NCBI GenBank assembly: GCA_016081115.2
Contig: JABTTQ020003409.1
Coordinates: 806,001-870,000 of the forward strand
Direction: 5' to 3'
DNA from: Rehmannia glutinosa
Taxonomy: Eukaryota; Streptophyta; Magnoliopsida; Lamiales; Orobanchaceae
Length of the DNA stretch: 64,000 nt
Position numbers and translations under genes: made by a program. Each line of letters opens with the position of its first letter. Positions within the stretch are counted from its first letter, which is position 1. The notes under the pieces are model-generated. The model did not search any database. It saw nothing but the letters and a program-made list of their open reading frames with translations, and was not told where the DNA came from. Below are positions 37,583-49,996 of the stretch, in pieces.

Positions 37583-38615
37583 AGCTCTCCTCTGTTAGGG
37601 TTGTTCTTGTTTTTTGTTTACTCGTGTCCGGGTTTCTTTTGTTTTCTTGGGCTTGTAAAATGTAATATACCTGTATTAGTGGAATTCCCCCTAAATGCCC
37701 CGCCTCATGAACTCCCTTTCTTGTGCATTCGTTGGTGGGTGATTGGTTTTCTTTGTTTGTTCTTTGCTTGGCTACTTCTGTTGCTATGCTTATCTAGGTA
37801 TGATTGTTGATTGCTTCCACATGTGGACAACTTTGTGTGGATTTTTGGATCTTTTCCCACATGATGAATTCTTCAATTTTCGTGGTTTTATTAATTAAAT
37901 ATTGATTCTGTTCTCTTTGTGATTAAATTGTAACTACTCTTTGTGACTGATGCAATTTTTCCCTCTAGAACTTTTGTTTCTGAAAAAATGATTCTACCCC
38001 ATTCGATGGCTTCTTTTTACTTGGTGGTTGTGTGTCCTTTATTGGTTGCCCCACTCTGTTTTTGATCGGTTTTTGGAGTTCAGCGGGTATTTTGTGTTCC
38101 TTCAGCTCTGTCTGGACTCCCAATCTACCTGCTGCTGCTCCTTTCGGTTTCCAAGTTTTTGAAGCAACCTGGGGTTTTACCCTTTTTTTTTGCTGATTCT
38201 TCACTTTCTGATGGGACCCGACTGATCCATGATCCACCTTGGTTGTCCTCCCTGACTGAAGCCTTGCTTGGTGTTATAGGGTATGCCCTATTTCCATTGT
38301 GTAAATTTTCTTGTACATCTCTCGCCACCCTTTTTCGAATTACAAGTGGGAGCGTTAGGTCGTGACCGTCTACTCCCTCTTGTTATCTCGATTAATTGGT
38401 TGGAGATTTTTTCCTTGTCTTTTAGTATACCTCTGTTGAGGTTTTAGGTTTTCTTTCCCTCTCCTTGATCTACCGTTTGGTTGTTGACTCTCTTTGTTCC
38501 CTTCGTGTTAATGGGTCTGTCCATTCAACATTGGAGCTGACTGAGGTATGCCCCTTTTAATTTGTATTTTATTATCTTTTTTAATGAATTTTTACATTTT
38601 CATCCAAAAAAAAAA
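37583..38615 (+). other. LINE 3' untranslated region with poly-A
   Basis: About 1 kb of T-rich sequence with no long frame belonging to the LINE, ending in ten A residues at 38606-38615. It abuts the second piece of the Copia A LTR. Confidence 0.75.
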
Positions 38616-38814
38616 CACACGAAATAATCGATAATCGAAAATCGAGCATTGCATTTTGCATATTGTCTCATTCCCTTCCTTTGTAGATTGAAAGTCTGAA
38701 ACACTTCGCTTGTTCGCTGTGATTCTGGTTTTGCTAGTGCTGCTAACCGGAACGAAAAGTTGTTGTATCTTAGAGACGAGCGCCGAAACCGTAAGCACTC
38801 GGTATATGGGGCGT
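38616..38814 (+). repeat. 3' LTR of Copia A, piece 2
   Basis: Matches the 5' LTR at about 23,724-23,922 (cgagcattgcattttgcata, tcttagagacgagcgccgaa). It begins after the LINE poly-A and is cut at ggggcg by element C. Confidence 0.9.
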
Positions 38815-40575
38815 GATGGCTCAAAAGCTACTCTAGAAAACCATAGGCAAGTGCACCTATCGTTTTGTAGTATAGATTATTGAGTACCGAGTGTCATTCC
38901 CACGAGGATTATAAGTACTAATAATTACCGTCTTTTTGTTATCTAATCTAGTAATTTTCAGAGTTTTGTTTGTTAAAATGGAAAATAAAAAAATGAGAAT
39001 TTAAGATAATTGCAACTTACAAAAAGAAATCAAATAAAAAGATATTGTAGAATGAGAAATCAAGAGATAGAAATGTGTTGAATGTAAATCCCTCTAGAAT
39101 GTTTTTTGTGATTCAATCAAGATAAAAATACAACCATAAACCCTTAAGCAAAAAACCAACCTCTTTTAATAAAATCTCATGTTATGTGGACCGTAGAAAT
39201 TCCCGATTTAAGTTAAACCCTTTCTCAAGGCGAAAAACTCCTAATCTCAAGTTGATTAATCAAATCTCTTTCTAGTTAAAACCCCAAAATTGCATTATAA
39301 CGATTTATGAATTCTCATATTAGGTTTGACCCTAATTGGAGAAGATTTATGTCGTCCCTATATCTAGGATTGCATGCAACTCTTTTCACTTATATAGGTT
39401 CTTTCCCACCATAAATCTCTCGATTATCCGATGAGGAATAAATATCAAATTAATATACCGTAAATATCAACTTGAATGAAATAAACATGATATAAGTGAA
39501 TCACACAAGACATGAGAATTTTATTAAAAACATACAAACCTTAATCACAAATCCATTCTAGAGTTCATTACATTCAAACACTAGTAGTTTAGCTACTCAT
39601 GATTTTGACAAAAGAATAAATTACACAAGAAGATTTAAGTGTTGTAAACATGGTGTACTTATCTTTCTCAAAATCTCAATGACTTCTTCCTTTGATAGAT
39701 GATGTTGATCCAAGCCTTCTTCTCCAATGTTGCTACAAGCTTACTCCTCCAAGACCTCTTGATCCCAATTCCACTCAAAATGTTAAACACAATGAATCTC
39801 TATATGAATGAATATTACATGAATGAATTTCCAACTCAAACTCTTGGCTTTTATAAGCACCATCTTGTGAAATACCATATTAACAAATGCCCCATTTCCA
39901 TGCTTGTTAGTTGAATCATTGTGTGCACATTCATGGTTGAGTTGGTTGAATCATTGTATACACATGATCATACTTCACTTCCATTGGTTGAGTTGGTTGA
40001 ATCATTGTGTTCACATGACAATTGAGGAGGAAATTGAGTTTTGGTGCAGCAAGATGAGGTGTGAAAGTCGCTCAAAGGTTGTCAAAAAGCAAAAGTCTCC
40101 ATTATTTCCGCCAAAAGAAGAAAATTTGTTGAGTGAAGAGAAAACACGGCCGTGCTTTAAAAAGCACGGCCAGGCACGCCGTTTTCTTCGCAAAATGGGA
40201 TTTTTCGCGGTGTGCTTTTAAACACGGTTTTGGGCGTGTTTTGATGATTTACGTGTGAAACACGGCCGTGCTTTGTAAGCACGGCCCGGCGTGTTTTTCT
40301 CGTTTTTTTTCTTGTTTTTCTTCCTTTTGAAGCATGGCCATGTTTCCCAACACACTAGGGTGTGTTCTCGCACGAGATTGAGTCTTCTTGCCTTCTTTTA
40401 GACTTTGTTTCGTTCGTATTTTCATACGAAATCACACTTAATTTGCTTCAAGTCTTTACCTTCATCATTCAAAAAAGCCAATGTGATTTTTCTTGATTTT
40501 ATTGATTAATGAACTAAAAAGTTAGAGAAATTATCTAAAAAGATTAAAAAAATGTGAACAAAAATGCACTTATCA
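38815..40575 (-). repeat. 3' LTR of element C
   Basis: 1761 bp from TGATGGCTC to ACTTATCA on the plus strand. It contains two CACGGCCGTG-type hairpins (about 40,142-40,175 and 40,258-40,300). The polypurine tract lies to its right (aaccgcctccaacttgg on the plus strand). Confidence 0.92.
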
Positions 40576-41619
40576 AACCGCCTCCAACTTGGAAATTTTG
40601 CTTGTCCTCAAGCAATTTTTAAAACAAAGAGTGGAGTTGAAAACAAAAATGAGGTATCTATTTTCACAATTTTGACATGTTTGAAGTAAATCGCTAATCT
40701 TTTTATTCCCGATTGAGCCAATCGATTCGTTCTTCCAAGTCAACCAATTTGTTAAAAAGAGGGTGAATTCAAAATGGAATCGTTTAATCATCACATTTGT
40801 CATATCACAGAATTGTTAATCATTCGCTTAGACCAAATACAAGAATGTAATGATAAAAGGAGATGTTTAAACTCGGGGTTTTTTTTTTTTTTTTTTTTTA
40901 GTGCATATAATTATAAATTAGGACATTTTTTGAGGTAAACTTCCACTAGATTTAAATTTTGAATGATTTCCAAAAACTCCTAGGGTGGTTTCCCATACTC
41001 ATATTTTGTCTTTGTTTTACGTAAAAGACAAACATGGGGCTCATGAATGCTCCTAGTTACTAAGCAACAACAAACAGAGGAGTATAACCTCGATTTGTCC
41101 TTTTTTTATAAAAATATATATATATTATTTTTTTTTTCGATTTTTTTTTTCGATTTTTGTTTTTTTTAACCCGAATAATGATTTCTCCAACGATCATGAC
41201 ATAAAGTATTTAAATTTAAGCAAAATCCAAACTATTTTCATGACATTAAACTCTTTTGGCCGAATTCATCCTTTTACTAGAGTCACACGGTTTTTAAAAC
41301 ATTTTGGCGATTTGAGTTCAAAAAGATGACTTTTTCGGGAGAAAAATTGGTTAAAACAAATTCACAAACAACTTATCGAATTGTAAAAAGAAATATCTCA
41401 TGTTTATTTGCAAGAGATTTAAAAGTGCATAAAAAAATAAAACATCCACACAAATTAATTAAAAACGCAAAAAAAAAAAAAACAAGAAAATTATCCAAAT
41501 ATGTGATAAATCTCACCACCTCCAATTCAAGGGTCACATTGTCCCCAATGTGAAGAAGGAGATGTGATCTGATCTAGATTAGAAAGCGTAAAAAAATGAA
41601 ACAAGAAAAAATACGACCT
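40576..41619 (-). other. 3' non-coding interior of element C
   Basis: Begins with the polypurine tract (40,576-40,595, minus strand). It continues as about 1 kb with T-rich runs at 40,880-40,900 and 41,100-41,170. No coding region is recognisable. Confidence 0.65.
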
Positions 41620-44059
41620 TCATTGTGGTGGTGGGAAATGTCCTTGCGAAATATGCCATTGTTGGATACGATCCATCATGGCAAAATAGGACTGTTGTTG
41701 GTCATATTGTTGTTGTTGCTGTTGTTGAAGATTCATGAAGAATTGTTGTTGTCGTTCTTCAATTCGAGCGTAATGTTGCGTCATCATTTCCCCTGGCGAT
41801 CCAATAAAGCTCGCCTGCTCCATTTGCTCCAAGCGAATGGCGTGGAGAAGAGATCTAGTATCATCCATAGGGGTTGATGGTTGCCTTGGTGGTTGCCTTG
41901 GTGGTTGTGACGCCGAGGAGCATCAATATCCGGTTCCTCACTTTGATAGGCATCCGTGTCGGAGGCGGCGGTGGTAGTCGGAATGCATCGGGTTATCACC
42001 TTGTGGGTACATCATCTTCCAATTGTCGGGTCCCGAACCGAAGTGCGAGAAGGATCCGGCAATGGATGTGTGAAGTCTGTATTTTTGAATCTTAAAACAT
42101 AACCCATCCCGCTCCGTTGAATCATTCCCATCAAGTGTTTTAAATTGCACTCGGTGGGCCAAGCCATCCAGATGCGGTTCAATCGGGACCGGTTCAACCG
42201 CCGGTTTTACCGGTTTTAATAAAAAGTATTTATTTGAAATTATATTATATAAAATATGAATATAATTTATTAATATAGAAGGGAAAGTTGTATATGTTTA
42301 GTTAAAACGAAAAAATGTATATATTTAGCTCAAAAATGACATAAATATATTAAATATTAAGTTTATAAATTCTATTTTTATAAAAAAGTGAAAAAAATAA
42401 AAAAAAAAAAAGCAAATTCGGTTCAACGGTTTTAGCCAGTATGGGGCGGTATTGATGGTATTCGGTTTAACCGTTAGCAGGACCTTACAAGATCGGCCCG
42501 ACCACCAGATCCGATAACCGGTTGTTGGCGATGGTACGGTATTTTGAACAGTGATTCCCATAGCAATACAAGATTCAAAGTCGATCCGGGTTGGTCCCCG
42601 GGCTTGCTCAAGTCCTGCGAGGTTATAACCATAATGGATGGCAATAGGAGTAATAAGGCCACCAATGACGATTTTACCTCGGTTTTTCTTGCTCACTTTG
42701 AGAAAATGCTTGGCGAGATAAGAACCCGTGTCAGCCAAAGAAGAATTCACCATTGACCATAGAAAATACAGCTCATCAAGTCGGACGACTCCTTCGCTTT
42801 CGCCCCGGCCAAATAGTGTACTCGAGAGCACCCGATGGATATAACGGAAGCAAGGATTGACAATGCATGAGGATTTTGATGAAGAAGGATTATATTCCAG
42901 CTCATGCGTAATTGCTTGCCAAAATTATCGATCACGGAACCCCAATGGCTTTATACGCAACCCATTTGTGGGTAAATCATAGATAGAATTAAATTCTGCC
43001 AATGTGAGTTGGTGATCATTGTTGAAGAGCCGAAATGTGATTCGTCCTTCTTCAGCGTGTCGGCCCGAAGTAATCTCCGCGTCATAGGAACTCAGAAATT
43101 CTAATGTGAGACGGATGTAGGTGGGTGTGGCTAGATTCATGAAATAGCCCCACCCAAGTTGATTGAACATCCAATCCACATCTGTACGCAGCCCGAGCCC
43201 ATCCAAGGTAGGGTTATCCGAGAATCGTGTGTTAATGATGTGACGTTGGGCCAGACGATGGTATTGAGCTTCATGATCATCATCTCGGAAAGATATACCA
43301 AACGGGTTGGTAGGGACCGGTGGGTCAGTACGAGTGGCTCGGCGACCGCCGTGTGTGGGGGCCGCGGAGGATGAAGCATCACCGGTACGTCCGTGTTTCG
43401 TCCTGGGATTCCTATGTCAATATAAACTTATAACAACGTGAAAAACCATTTTAAGAGACATAGATAGTATCCCAAACATGAAAAGGCATCAATTTACTCA
43501 AAATTCCACCATATCAACATCTTTATTCAACAAGAATCCATCTTCACAAGCTATACACCCCATTTGCAACAATGATTTAACAACATCCATTTTTCAACAA
43601 CATTTCAATAATAGCAATTCAATCAAAAACAAAGATATCTCAACAACAATTTAGGAACATTAATCATATGACTCCAAGTCTAACTCTTCAAATCAAGAAC
43701 AAATGACCAATTCCTCAATTTAGCAAGATAAAAACATCACAAAAATAATTTCTCATAATTACCACAAGAACTAAAAAATTACCACAAACAAACTCAATTA
43801 AACTCACAAACATTCACAAGAAATATGTCATAAAAAGAAATTCATGATTTTACCATTAATATCAACTATCCAAATTTTAATTACCCTACCATTCAATTTT
43901 TAGGGCATGAAAAATTGGCAATACAAATTTATGAATTTGCTAACTACAACATAGGATAATCTTCACAACAACACACAAATATACCAATTCAAACAAATCA
44001 AAATTCGAAATTGAAAGGAAAAGAAGAGAAGAGAAGAACAACACATACCTTGAAGACAT
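41620..44059 (-). pseudogene. Env-position gene of element C (ATHILA ORF-1 family), spliced, broken by a MITE
   Basis: Downstream of integrase lies a gene of the plant Athila-type protein family. Its conserved block is at 43,210-42,930 (VDWMFNQLGWGYFMNLATPT, TLEFLSSYDAEI, GRITFRLFNNDHQLTLAEF). An ATG at 44059 is followed after 11 nt by donor GTATGT (44048). An acceptor at 43,412 restores the same frame (RNPRTKHGRTGDASSS), so a 637-nt intron is well supported. One in-frame TAA lies near 42,935. The frame continues to 42,554, where a MITE interrupts it, and resumes at 42,131. The C-terminal part is glutamine-rich (QQQQQQQ near 41,710). Its role in the element is unknown. Confidence 0.8.
42124..42561. 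mobile_element. 422-bp hAT-like MITE inside the env-like gene
   Basis: The element is 42132-42553 and is flanked by perfect 8-bp duplications attcccat (42124-42131 and 42554-42561). The left end is caagtgttttaaat. The right end reads cactgttcaaaatacc on the minus strand. Accggtt words lie in both arms, and an AT-rich centre (42,220-42,410) closely matches the MITE at 53,833-54,328. Confidence 0.9.
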
Positions 44060-44243
44060 TGTGAGGAGGAAGAGATGAGAGCCTTGTGATGTGAAAGTGT
44101 GTGGTGTGGGTGAAGATTTTGGAAGAAAAGAGAAAGAAATTGGTGATTTTGGGGTAGGGTTTGAGAAAAGGGGGAGAAAGGAAGAAGAAGAGGGGGTTTG
44201 GGGAAGAAATTAGGGTCAAAAATCGGACCCCCTGTTTTTGAAT

Positions 44244-44750
44244 GTACCGAACACGGCCGTGCTTTCAAAGCACGGCCAGGCCGTGTTCGGTACGTGTTTC
44301 AGCGTTATTTTTTTTTTTTTTTCGATTTAAAACACGGGCGTGTTATTTAACACGCCCATGCCGTGTTCTGTACGAATTTTGACCCAAAATATTATTATTT
44401 TTTATTGAATTAAAACACGGGCGTGTTAATTAACACGCCCTGGCCGTGTTCTGTACGAATTTTGACCCAAAATATTTTTTTTTATTGAATTAATTTTTTT
44501 TATTGAATTAAAACATGGGCGTGTTAATTAACACGCCCTGGCCGTGTTCTGTACGAGTTTGCACCCATTTTTTTCTTTTTTTTTTTTGAATTAAAACACG
44601 GGCGTGTTTAAAAATACGCCCAGGCCGTGTTTTCTGCGTGATCTGCCAACATGGCCTGAGTTGAAGAACACGGCCAAGGTGTGTTCGTCAATTGATTGAC
44701 GAACACGGCCGTGGGTGGATAAACACGCTCAAGCCGTGTTTTTATTATTA
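44244..44750. repeat. Array of CACGGCCGTG-type palindromes in element C
   Basis: At least six hairpin units lie between integrase and the env-like gene, at about 44244-44293, 44329-44375, 44413-44460, 44511-44556, 44594-44640 and 44668-44745. Each has the form aacacgg[c/g]cgtg, an A/T spacer, cacg[c/g]cc, then gccgtgtt. Units are separated by about 40 bases, including the shared tacgaattttgaccc. The first unit has outer arms of 15 perfectly complementary bases. The same motif occurs in both LTRs of C and, as far as I can see, nowhere else in the window. Confidence 0.88.
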
Positions 44751-44829
44751 TTATTTTTTTCACACAAAATACCGGGTTGCCTCCCGGATAGCGCTTCGTT
44801 AACGTCGTATAGCTGGACCTGTTTTACCT

Positions 44830-46000
44830 CTACTCGTGTGGTGTATTTTGAGGGTCGTCAAGACGGATGGAATTTCGATAACTATCATCGATGGTGCCCC
44901 CAAAATAAAGCTTTAGACGATGTCCGTTTACCTTGAATGTTCCCATTTCCTTGTGCGTGATTTCAATAGTCCCGTAAGGGAACACTTGAGTAACAGTGAA
45001 TGGGCCGGACCACCGGGATTTTAACTTACCTGGGAATAGTCGGAGTCGGGAATTGAAGAGTAACACTTGATCACCAGGTTGAAATTCTCTTGTTTGCTTA
45101 ATGCGTTTGTCATGCCATTGCTTTGTTCGTTCTTTGTAAATTCTCGAGTTCTCGTATGTCGAATTTCGCCATTCTTCGAGTTCGTTAATCTGCAATAAAC
45201 GGTTATCTCCTGCACTTGACAAATCATAATTAAGCATTTTAATAGCCCAAAAGGCCTTGTGTTCAAGCTCAACCGGTAAATGACACGCCTTACCATAAAC
45301 GAGTCGGTATGGAGTAGTCCCTATTGGCGTTTTGAAAGCCGTTCTATAAGCCCAAAGGGCATCGTCGAGTTTGAGGGACCAATCCTTGCGAGAGTGTCCA
45401 ACCGTTTTTTCCAAAATTCTTTTTAATTCGCGATTGGACACTTCAACTTGACCACTAGTTTGAGGGTGATAGGCGGTGGCGACTCGGTGTGTGACACCAT
45501 ATCGTTTTAACACTTTGTCAAATTGACTATTACAAAAGTGAGTGCCTCTATCACTAATGATGGCTCGTGGAGTACCAAATCGGGTAAAAATTTTTTTGAG
45601 AAAATGTACCACCACTCGAGCATCATTTTTAGGCAAGGCTTGAGCCTCTACCCATTTAGACACGTAGTCAACGGCTACCAAAATGTATTTATTGCCAAAA
45701 GACGCAGGAAATGGTCCCATAAAATCAATACCCCAAACATCAAAAATTTCACAAACAAGAATACCGTTTTGGGGCATTTCATTTTTTCGAGAAATATTTC
45801 CCGCTCGTTGACAATTATCACAAGTTTCAACATACCGTTTTGCGTATTGGAAAAGTGTAGGCCAATAAAAGCCCGACTCAAGGACCTTTCGTGCCGTGGT
45901 ATTCGCTTAATAGTGCCCACCGGTGGGTCCTTTGTGACAATGATTCAAAATGGAGATCGTTTCAGGAAGTGCGACACATCTTCGTATGATTTGATCCGCA
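44830..46000 (-). pseudogene. Integrase of element C
   Basis: Ty3-type integrase. The HHCC zinc finger is at 45,945-45,785 (HCHKGPTGGHY, then CDNCQRAGNIS), with one in-frame TAA after GGHY. The open core spans 45777-44830: WGIDFMGPFPASFGNKYIL, VDYVSKWVEAQALP, ISDRGTHFCNSQFDKVLKRY and HPQTSGQVEVSNRELKRIL, so the D, D and E catalytic residues are all there. The C-terminal part (KLKSRWSGPFTVTQVFPYG) is typical of Athila/Tat elements. The 315-codon core is the longest intact frame in the complex. Confidence 0.93.
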
Positions 46001-47640
46001 CAAATTCGGAAGAGGTGGGGATCGTCCCAAATATAGTGTTTGAGGTCCGAAAAGAATTTCTTCTTTTGTTGATGGGTCACCCTTTCGGTAGAACTTTTCC
46101 CGCAAGATAATTAGCAAAATCGCAAACCAATGATTATCAATTGAAATTGAGTTCAAGGAAAAGAGTTGCTCATCCGGAAAGAATCTTTGATATGTCCTTT
46201 GTGTTGCTTGTCGGTGTCGGAGTGCTCAAGCCTTGACAGTGATCGGCAGAAGATTTTTAAGACACCCGTTTATCTTTGATTTCCACATCAAATTCTTGGA
46301 GTAAGAGTACCCATCGAATTAGTCGTGGTTTTGCATCATTTTTGTCAAGCAAATAACGTAAAGCAGAGTGGTCCGTATAGACAATGACTTTGGATAGGAT
46401 CAAATATGAGCGAAATTTGTCAAATGCGAAAACTACTGCAAGTAACTCTTTTCTCGTAGTCGTATAATTGGACCGAAATGATTCGAGTTTTGCTTTGCGT
46501 AGTAAATTGGTCGGAAATGCTTATCTTTTCGTTGCCCAAGCACCGCACCTACCGCATAATCGGGGCATCACACATGAGTTCGAATGGTTGAGACCAATCC
46601 GGAGATACCATGATGGGAGAAGTGGTGAGTTTTTCTTTCAAAGTATTGAATGCTTGAAGGCATTCATCATTGATATGAAAGACCGCATCCTTCTCCAAGA
46701 GGCGAGTGAGTGGCCGGGCAATTTTTGAAAAATCTTTGATGAATCGCCTATAGAACCGGCATGCCCCAAAAAGCTTCGGATTGCCTTTTCACCGAAGTGG
46801 GTGGAGGCAATTTGAAATTGTCTCAACCTTCGCCTTGTCAACTTCAATGCCCCCGCAAGAAATTTTATGTCCCAAAACAATACCTTCTTGTACCATGAAA
46901 TGACATTTTTCCCGATTAAGAACCAGGTTAGTTTCTTCACAACGAATGAGGACTTTTTAAGATTTGCAAGACAAAGATCAAATGAGTCCCCAAAAACCGA
47001 GAAGTCATCCATGAAGACTTCCATGATATCTTCTACGAAGTTCGTCGAAGATAGCAAGCATGCACCTTTGAAAAGTTGCGGTGCATTGCACAATCCGAAA
47101 AGGCATGCGGCGATAGGCAAAAGTACCGTAGGGGCAAGTGAAAGTGGTCTTTTCTTGGTCCTCCTGCTATCGGATCTGAAAATAACCCGACATGCCATCA
47201 AGGAAGCAATAATACAAGTGACTGGGGATAATCTTTCAAGCATTTGATCAATAAAAGGTAAAGGAAAATGGTCCTTGCGAGTAGCATCATTGAGTCGTCG
47301 TGAATCGATGCAAACTCGCCAACCTTTATTCGGCCTCCGCATTGGAATAAGTTCATTCTTTTCATTTGGTACCACCGTCATCCCACCTTTCTTTGGAACC
47401 ACTTGAATCGACTCACCCACCATTCGTAAATGGATAGATGAGCCCAAAGATCAAGTAATTTGATTACCTCCGCCTTGACTACCTCTTTCATGTTTGGATT
47501 TAAACGACGTGGTAGAACAACCGGCTTGAAATTTTCCTCCATCATAATTTTGTGAGTGCAAAGGAAGGATTTATCCCTTGAATATCGAGAGATTTTCCAA
47601 GCGATGGCTTTTTTATGTTCCCGTAATATTGCCAACAATC
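46001..47640 (-). pseudogene. Reverse transcriptase and RNase H of element C
   Basis: The reverse transcriptase reads from about 47,640 to 46,640: MEENFKPVVLPRRLNPNMKE, PMRRPNKGWRVCIDSRRLND, DHFPLPFIDQMLERL and the catalytic FMDDFSVFGDSFDLCLANL at about 47,030-46,970. Missing bases shift the frame several times (near 47,190, 46,900 and 46,750). RNase H follows to about 46,110, without a continuous frame. Related to Athila by wording. Confidence 0.87.
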
Positions 47641-48420
47641 TATCCTTTTGATGAGAAGATAAATTGGAGGAAATAATTACGGGGAAGTTTGGCGTTCTCG
47701 GCTAGAAATGCATATTCCAAGTGTTCGGGTAACTCCTTCAGCCTCCAACAAGTGGTGGATCCTCAATGGATGGTTTGATATGCCCCACCGTGAGTTTTCA
47801 ATTTTTTCGAACTCTTTTGCTGTTCGTTGGTTCGCTTTTCCTCCAATGCGAGTACTGATTCCCTAAGAAAGGGTTTTCATCCGATATACCTACACTTTGA
47901 ACAATACAAGTCTCCAAGAATTCGTTAGAAATCATGCTTGGTAGAGAATTTGTTATCTCCATATCAATAAGATCAATAGCAAAACAGAGTCATCTTTATC
48001 TATCGTATTTTTCATTGATGTAGCGATTTTAAAAATGATTTGTTCATCTTCGACTCTTAAAATTAGTTTGCCATCATGCACGTCAATGATTGCCTTAGCA
48101 AAGAGCTAAAAATGGACGCCCTAGGATCAAGGGAACTTCGACATCCAGTATGCATATCAAGAATTACAAAATCGACAGAAATATAAACTTATCGACTTTG
48201 ACCAAAACATCTTCAACAATGCCTCTAGGATACTTAATAGATCCGTCACCTAATTGTGCTCATCCTAGTTGGTTTTGGCTCCCTAGACCCATTTGTTTGA
48301 ATAAATCATAAGGCATCAAATTAATGTTAGCCCCTAGATCGCCAATGCCCGATCAACAATCAAATTACCGACATGACAAGGAATAGTGAAACTCCCTGGA
48401 TCTTTGATTTTCTGAGGTAA
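47641..48420 (-). pseudogene. Protease region of element C
   Basis: After DPGSFTIPCHVGNLIVDRAL the minus strand continues across about 48,345-48,290 with an LGANINLMPYDLFKQMGLG segment, the aspartic protease start of Athila-type elements. A frame change falls just before it. Further on, KYPRGIVEDVLVKVDKF can be read at about 48,240-48,180, then the frame is lost. Confidence 0.75.
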
Positions 48421-49996
48421 CTTGTTTTGCAAAATTGCCGAGCATTCCTCATTTAATTGCACCGTGGATATTTCTTCAAGCTTCTTCTTATTTGAAAGAA
48501 GATCTTTGAGGAACTTGGCATATTTTGGCATCTGTGAAAGGGCTTCAACAAAAGGAATATTGATGTGCAATTGTTTAAATAAATCCAAGAACTTACCAAA
48601 TTGGTCGTCATGTTTGTCCTTACGCAATCGACTTGGATACGGAATAGGTGGTTGGAATTCCGGTACCATTTTCTTTGTTTCCTTGGATACCGTTCGTCTT
48701 TTTTGTTGTATGGGCATGGGTTCGCCCTCCCAAGCATCCGTGATTGCCTAGCTTTGTTCCACTCCTTAGAGTAATTGCTTTTACTTGTTCTCTTGGATTT
48801 GGCTCGGTGTTGCTAGGTAAGCTCCCTTGTGGCCTTTCGGAGATCATTTTGGCAATTTGACCAATTTGATTTTCCAAGTTGCGAATAGATGCTTCTTGGT
48901 TCCTTAAGGATGTTTCGGTGGCCGTGAAACGGGTTTTCGTTGTTTGGACGAATTTGGACAAGAAGTCCTCCAAACTTGGTTTTCGATTTGGAAACCGGGA
49001 GTGCATTTAATTGGGGAGTGCGTTTGGATTAGGTTTCGTTGACCTTGATTTCCCCAACTAAAGTTCGGGTGTTGACGCCAACCTAGATTATATGTGTTCT
49101 TGAAAGGATTATTTTGAAAGGGTCGAGATTGATTACCTAGAAAATCCACTTGTTCATGCGGCGGATCGCGTGAGGGCAATCTTGGTGGTTGTGTGATCCT
49201 CCACAAGTCTCGCATGAGAAGGCTTGTTGTGGTGGTGGTTTTGAGCCGCCAACCCGTCGATTTTCTCGAGTCGAGCTTCGACCAGGCGGCTAGTGTAACC
49301 ACCGCGTCCGCATTATATACTCCCACCGACCGTTGGTTTTTCCTCGCACGGATTGCCATTGATAGTCATTCATGGCCATTCCTTCTATGAGATCTTGGGC
49401 GGCCGGTGTTTTATTGTTCAATGTCCCCCCGCCGCAAAGATCGATCATCCGCTTTGTCGATGAGAGCAACCCATTGTAAAATGTTTGGACTTGCATCCAA
49501 ATGGGAAGACCATGATGTGGGCATTTTCGCAAAGAATTCTTTGAATCTCTCCCAAGTGTCGTACAAGGTTTCATCGCCCTCTTGAGTGAATGAAGAGATC
49601 TCATTCCTCAATCGTGCGGTTTTAGCGGGTGGGAAATACTTTAGCAGAATTTTTCCGCCATAATGCTCCATGTTGTGATTGTTCCTTCTTGAGTAAAGTG
49701 TTTAGCCATTGTTTAGCCCGCCCCCAAGAGTAAATGGGAACAAGCGTAGAACGGATGGCATCGTCGGAGACTCCATTTATTTTGAAAGATCGCAAATTTC
49801 GAGGAAATTCGCGATATGATTATTTGGATCTTCGTCCGGTAGGTCGTCGAATGAACAAATTGTTGCACCATTTGAATGACATTCGGTTTGATTTCAAATT
49901 ATTGGCCGCAACAACGGGCCTTACGATACTAGACGACGCATCGTCCATAGATGGCTTGGCGTAGTCGCATACGGTTCTTTGTTGTTCATCCGCCAT
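48421..49996 (-). pseudogene. Gag of element C
   Basis: A likely start is the ATG at 49996 (MADEQQRTVCDYAKPSMDD). Conserved gag words follow in changing frames: FKINGVSDDAIR, GRAKQWLNTL, YFPPAKTARLRNEISSF, LYDTWERFKEF, PHHGLPIWMQVQTFYNGL, EGMAMNDYQW and a region rich in Q, N and P (NPFKNTYNLGWRQHPNFSW). The tail before protease has YPSRLRKDKHDDQFGKFLDL and HINIPFVEALSQMPKYAKFL. These match Athila gag. Many indels make it non-functional. Confidence 0.87.

Larger units (their letters stand above)
26815..38615 (+). mobile_element. 5'-truncated L1-type LINE inserted in the Copia A 3' LTR, itself split by Copia B
   Basis: The LINE lies in two parts, 26815-28037 and 36082-38615, about 3.75 kb in total. 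It starts inside ORF2 and ends with a poly-A of ten bases at 38606-38615. The LTR words cagatg and cacacg, adjacent in the intact LTR apart from aataaa, now flank it. No clear target duplication is visible, so the target may have lost a few bases. The gap between its parts is exactly Copia B plus one copy of its 5-bp duplication. Confidence 0.88.

Noticed and set aside
39699..39914. A 71-residue plus-strand frame present identically at 39,699-39,914 and 51,131-51,346
   Set aside because: Both lie at the same place in the two LTRs of element C and antisense to it; duplication comes from the LTR, not from a gene.
44244..44750. Reading the palindrome array as a CRISPR
   Set aside because: Units are imperfect hairpins with related, not unique, spacers, in a plant retrotransposon with no cas genes.
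45523..46110. 195-residue plus-strand frame
   Set aside because: Antisense to the integrase of element C, whose own strand has strong conserved motifs.
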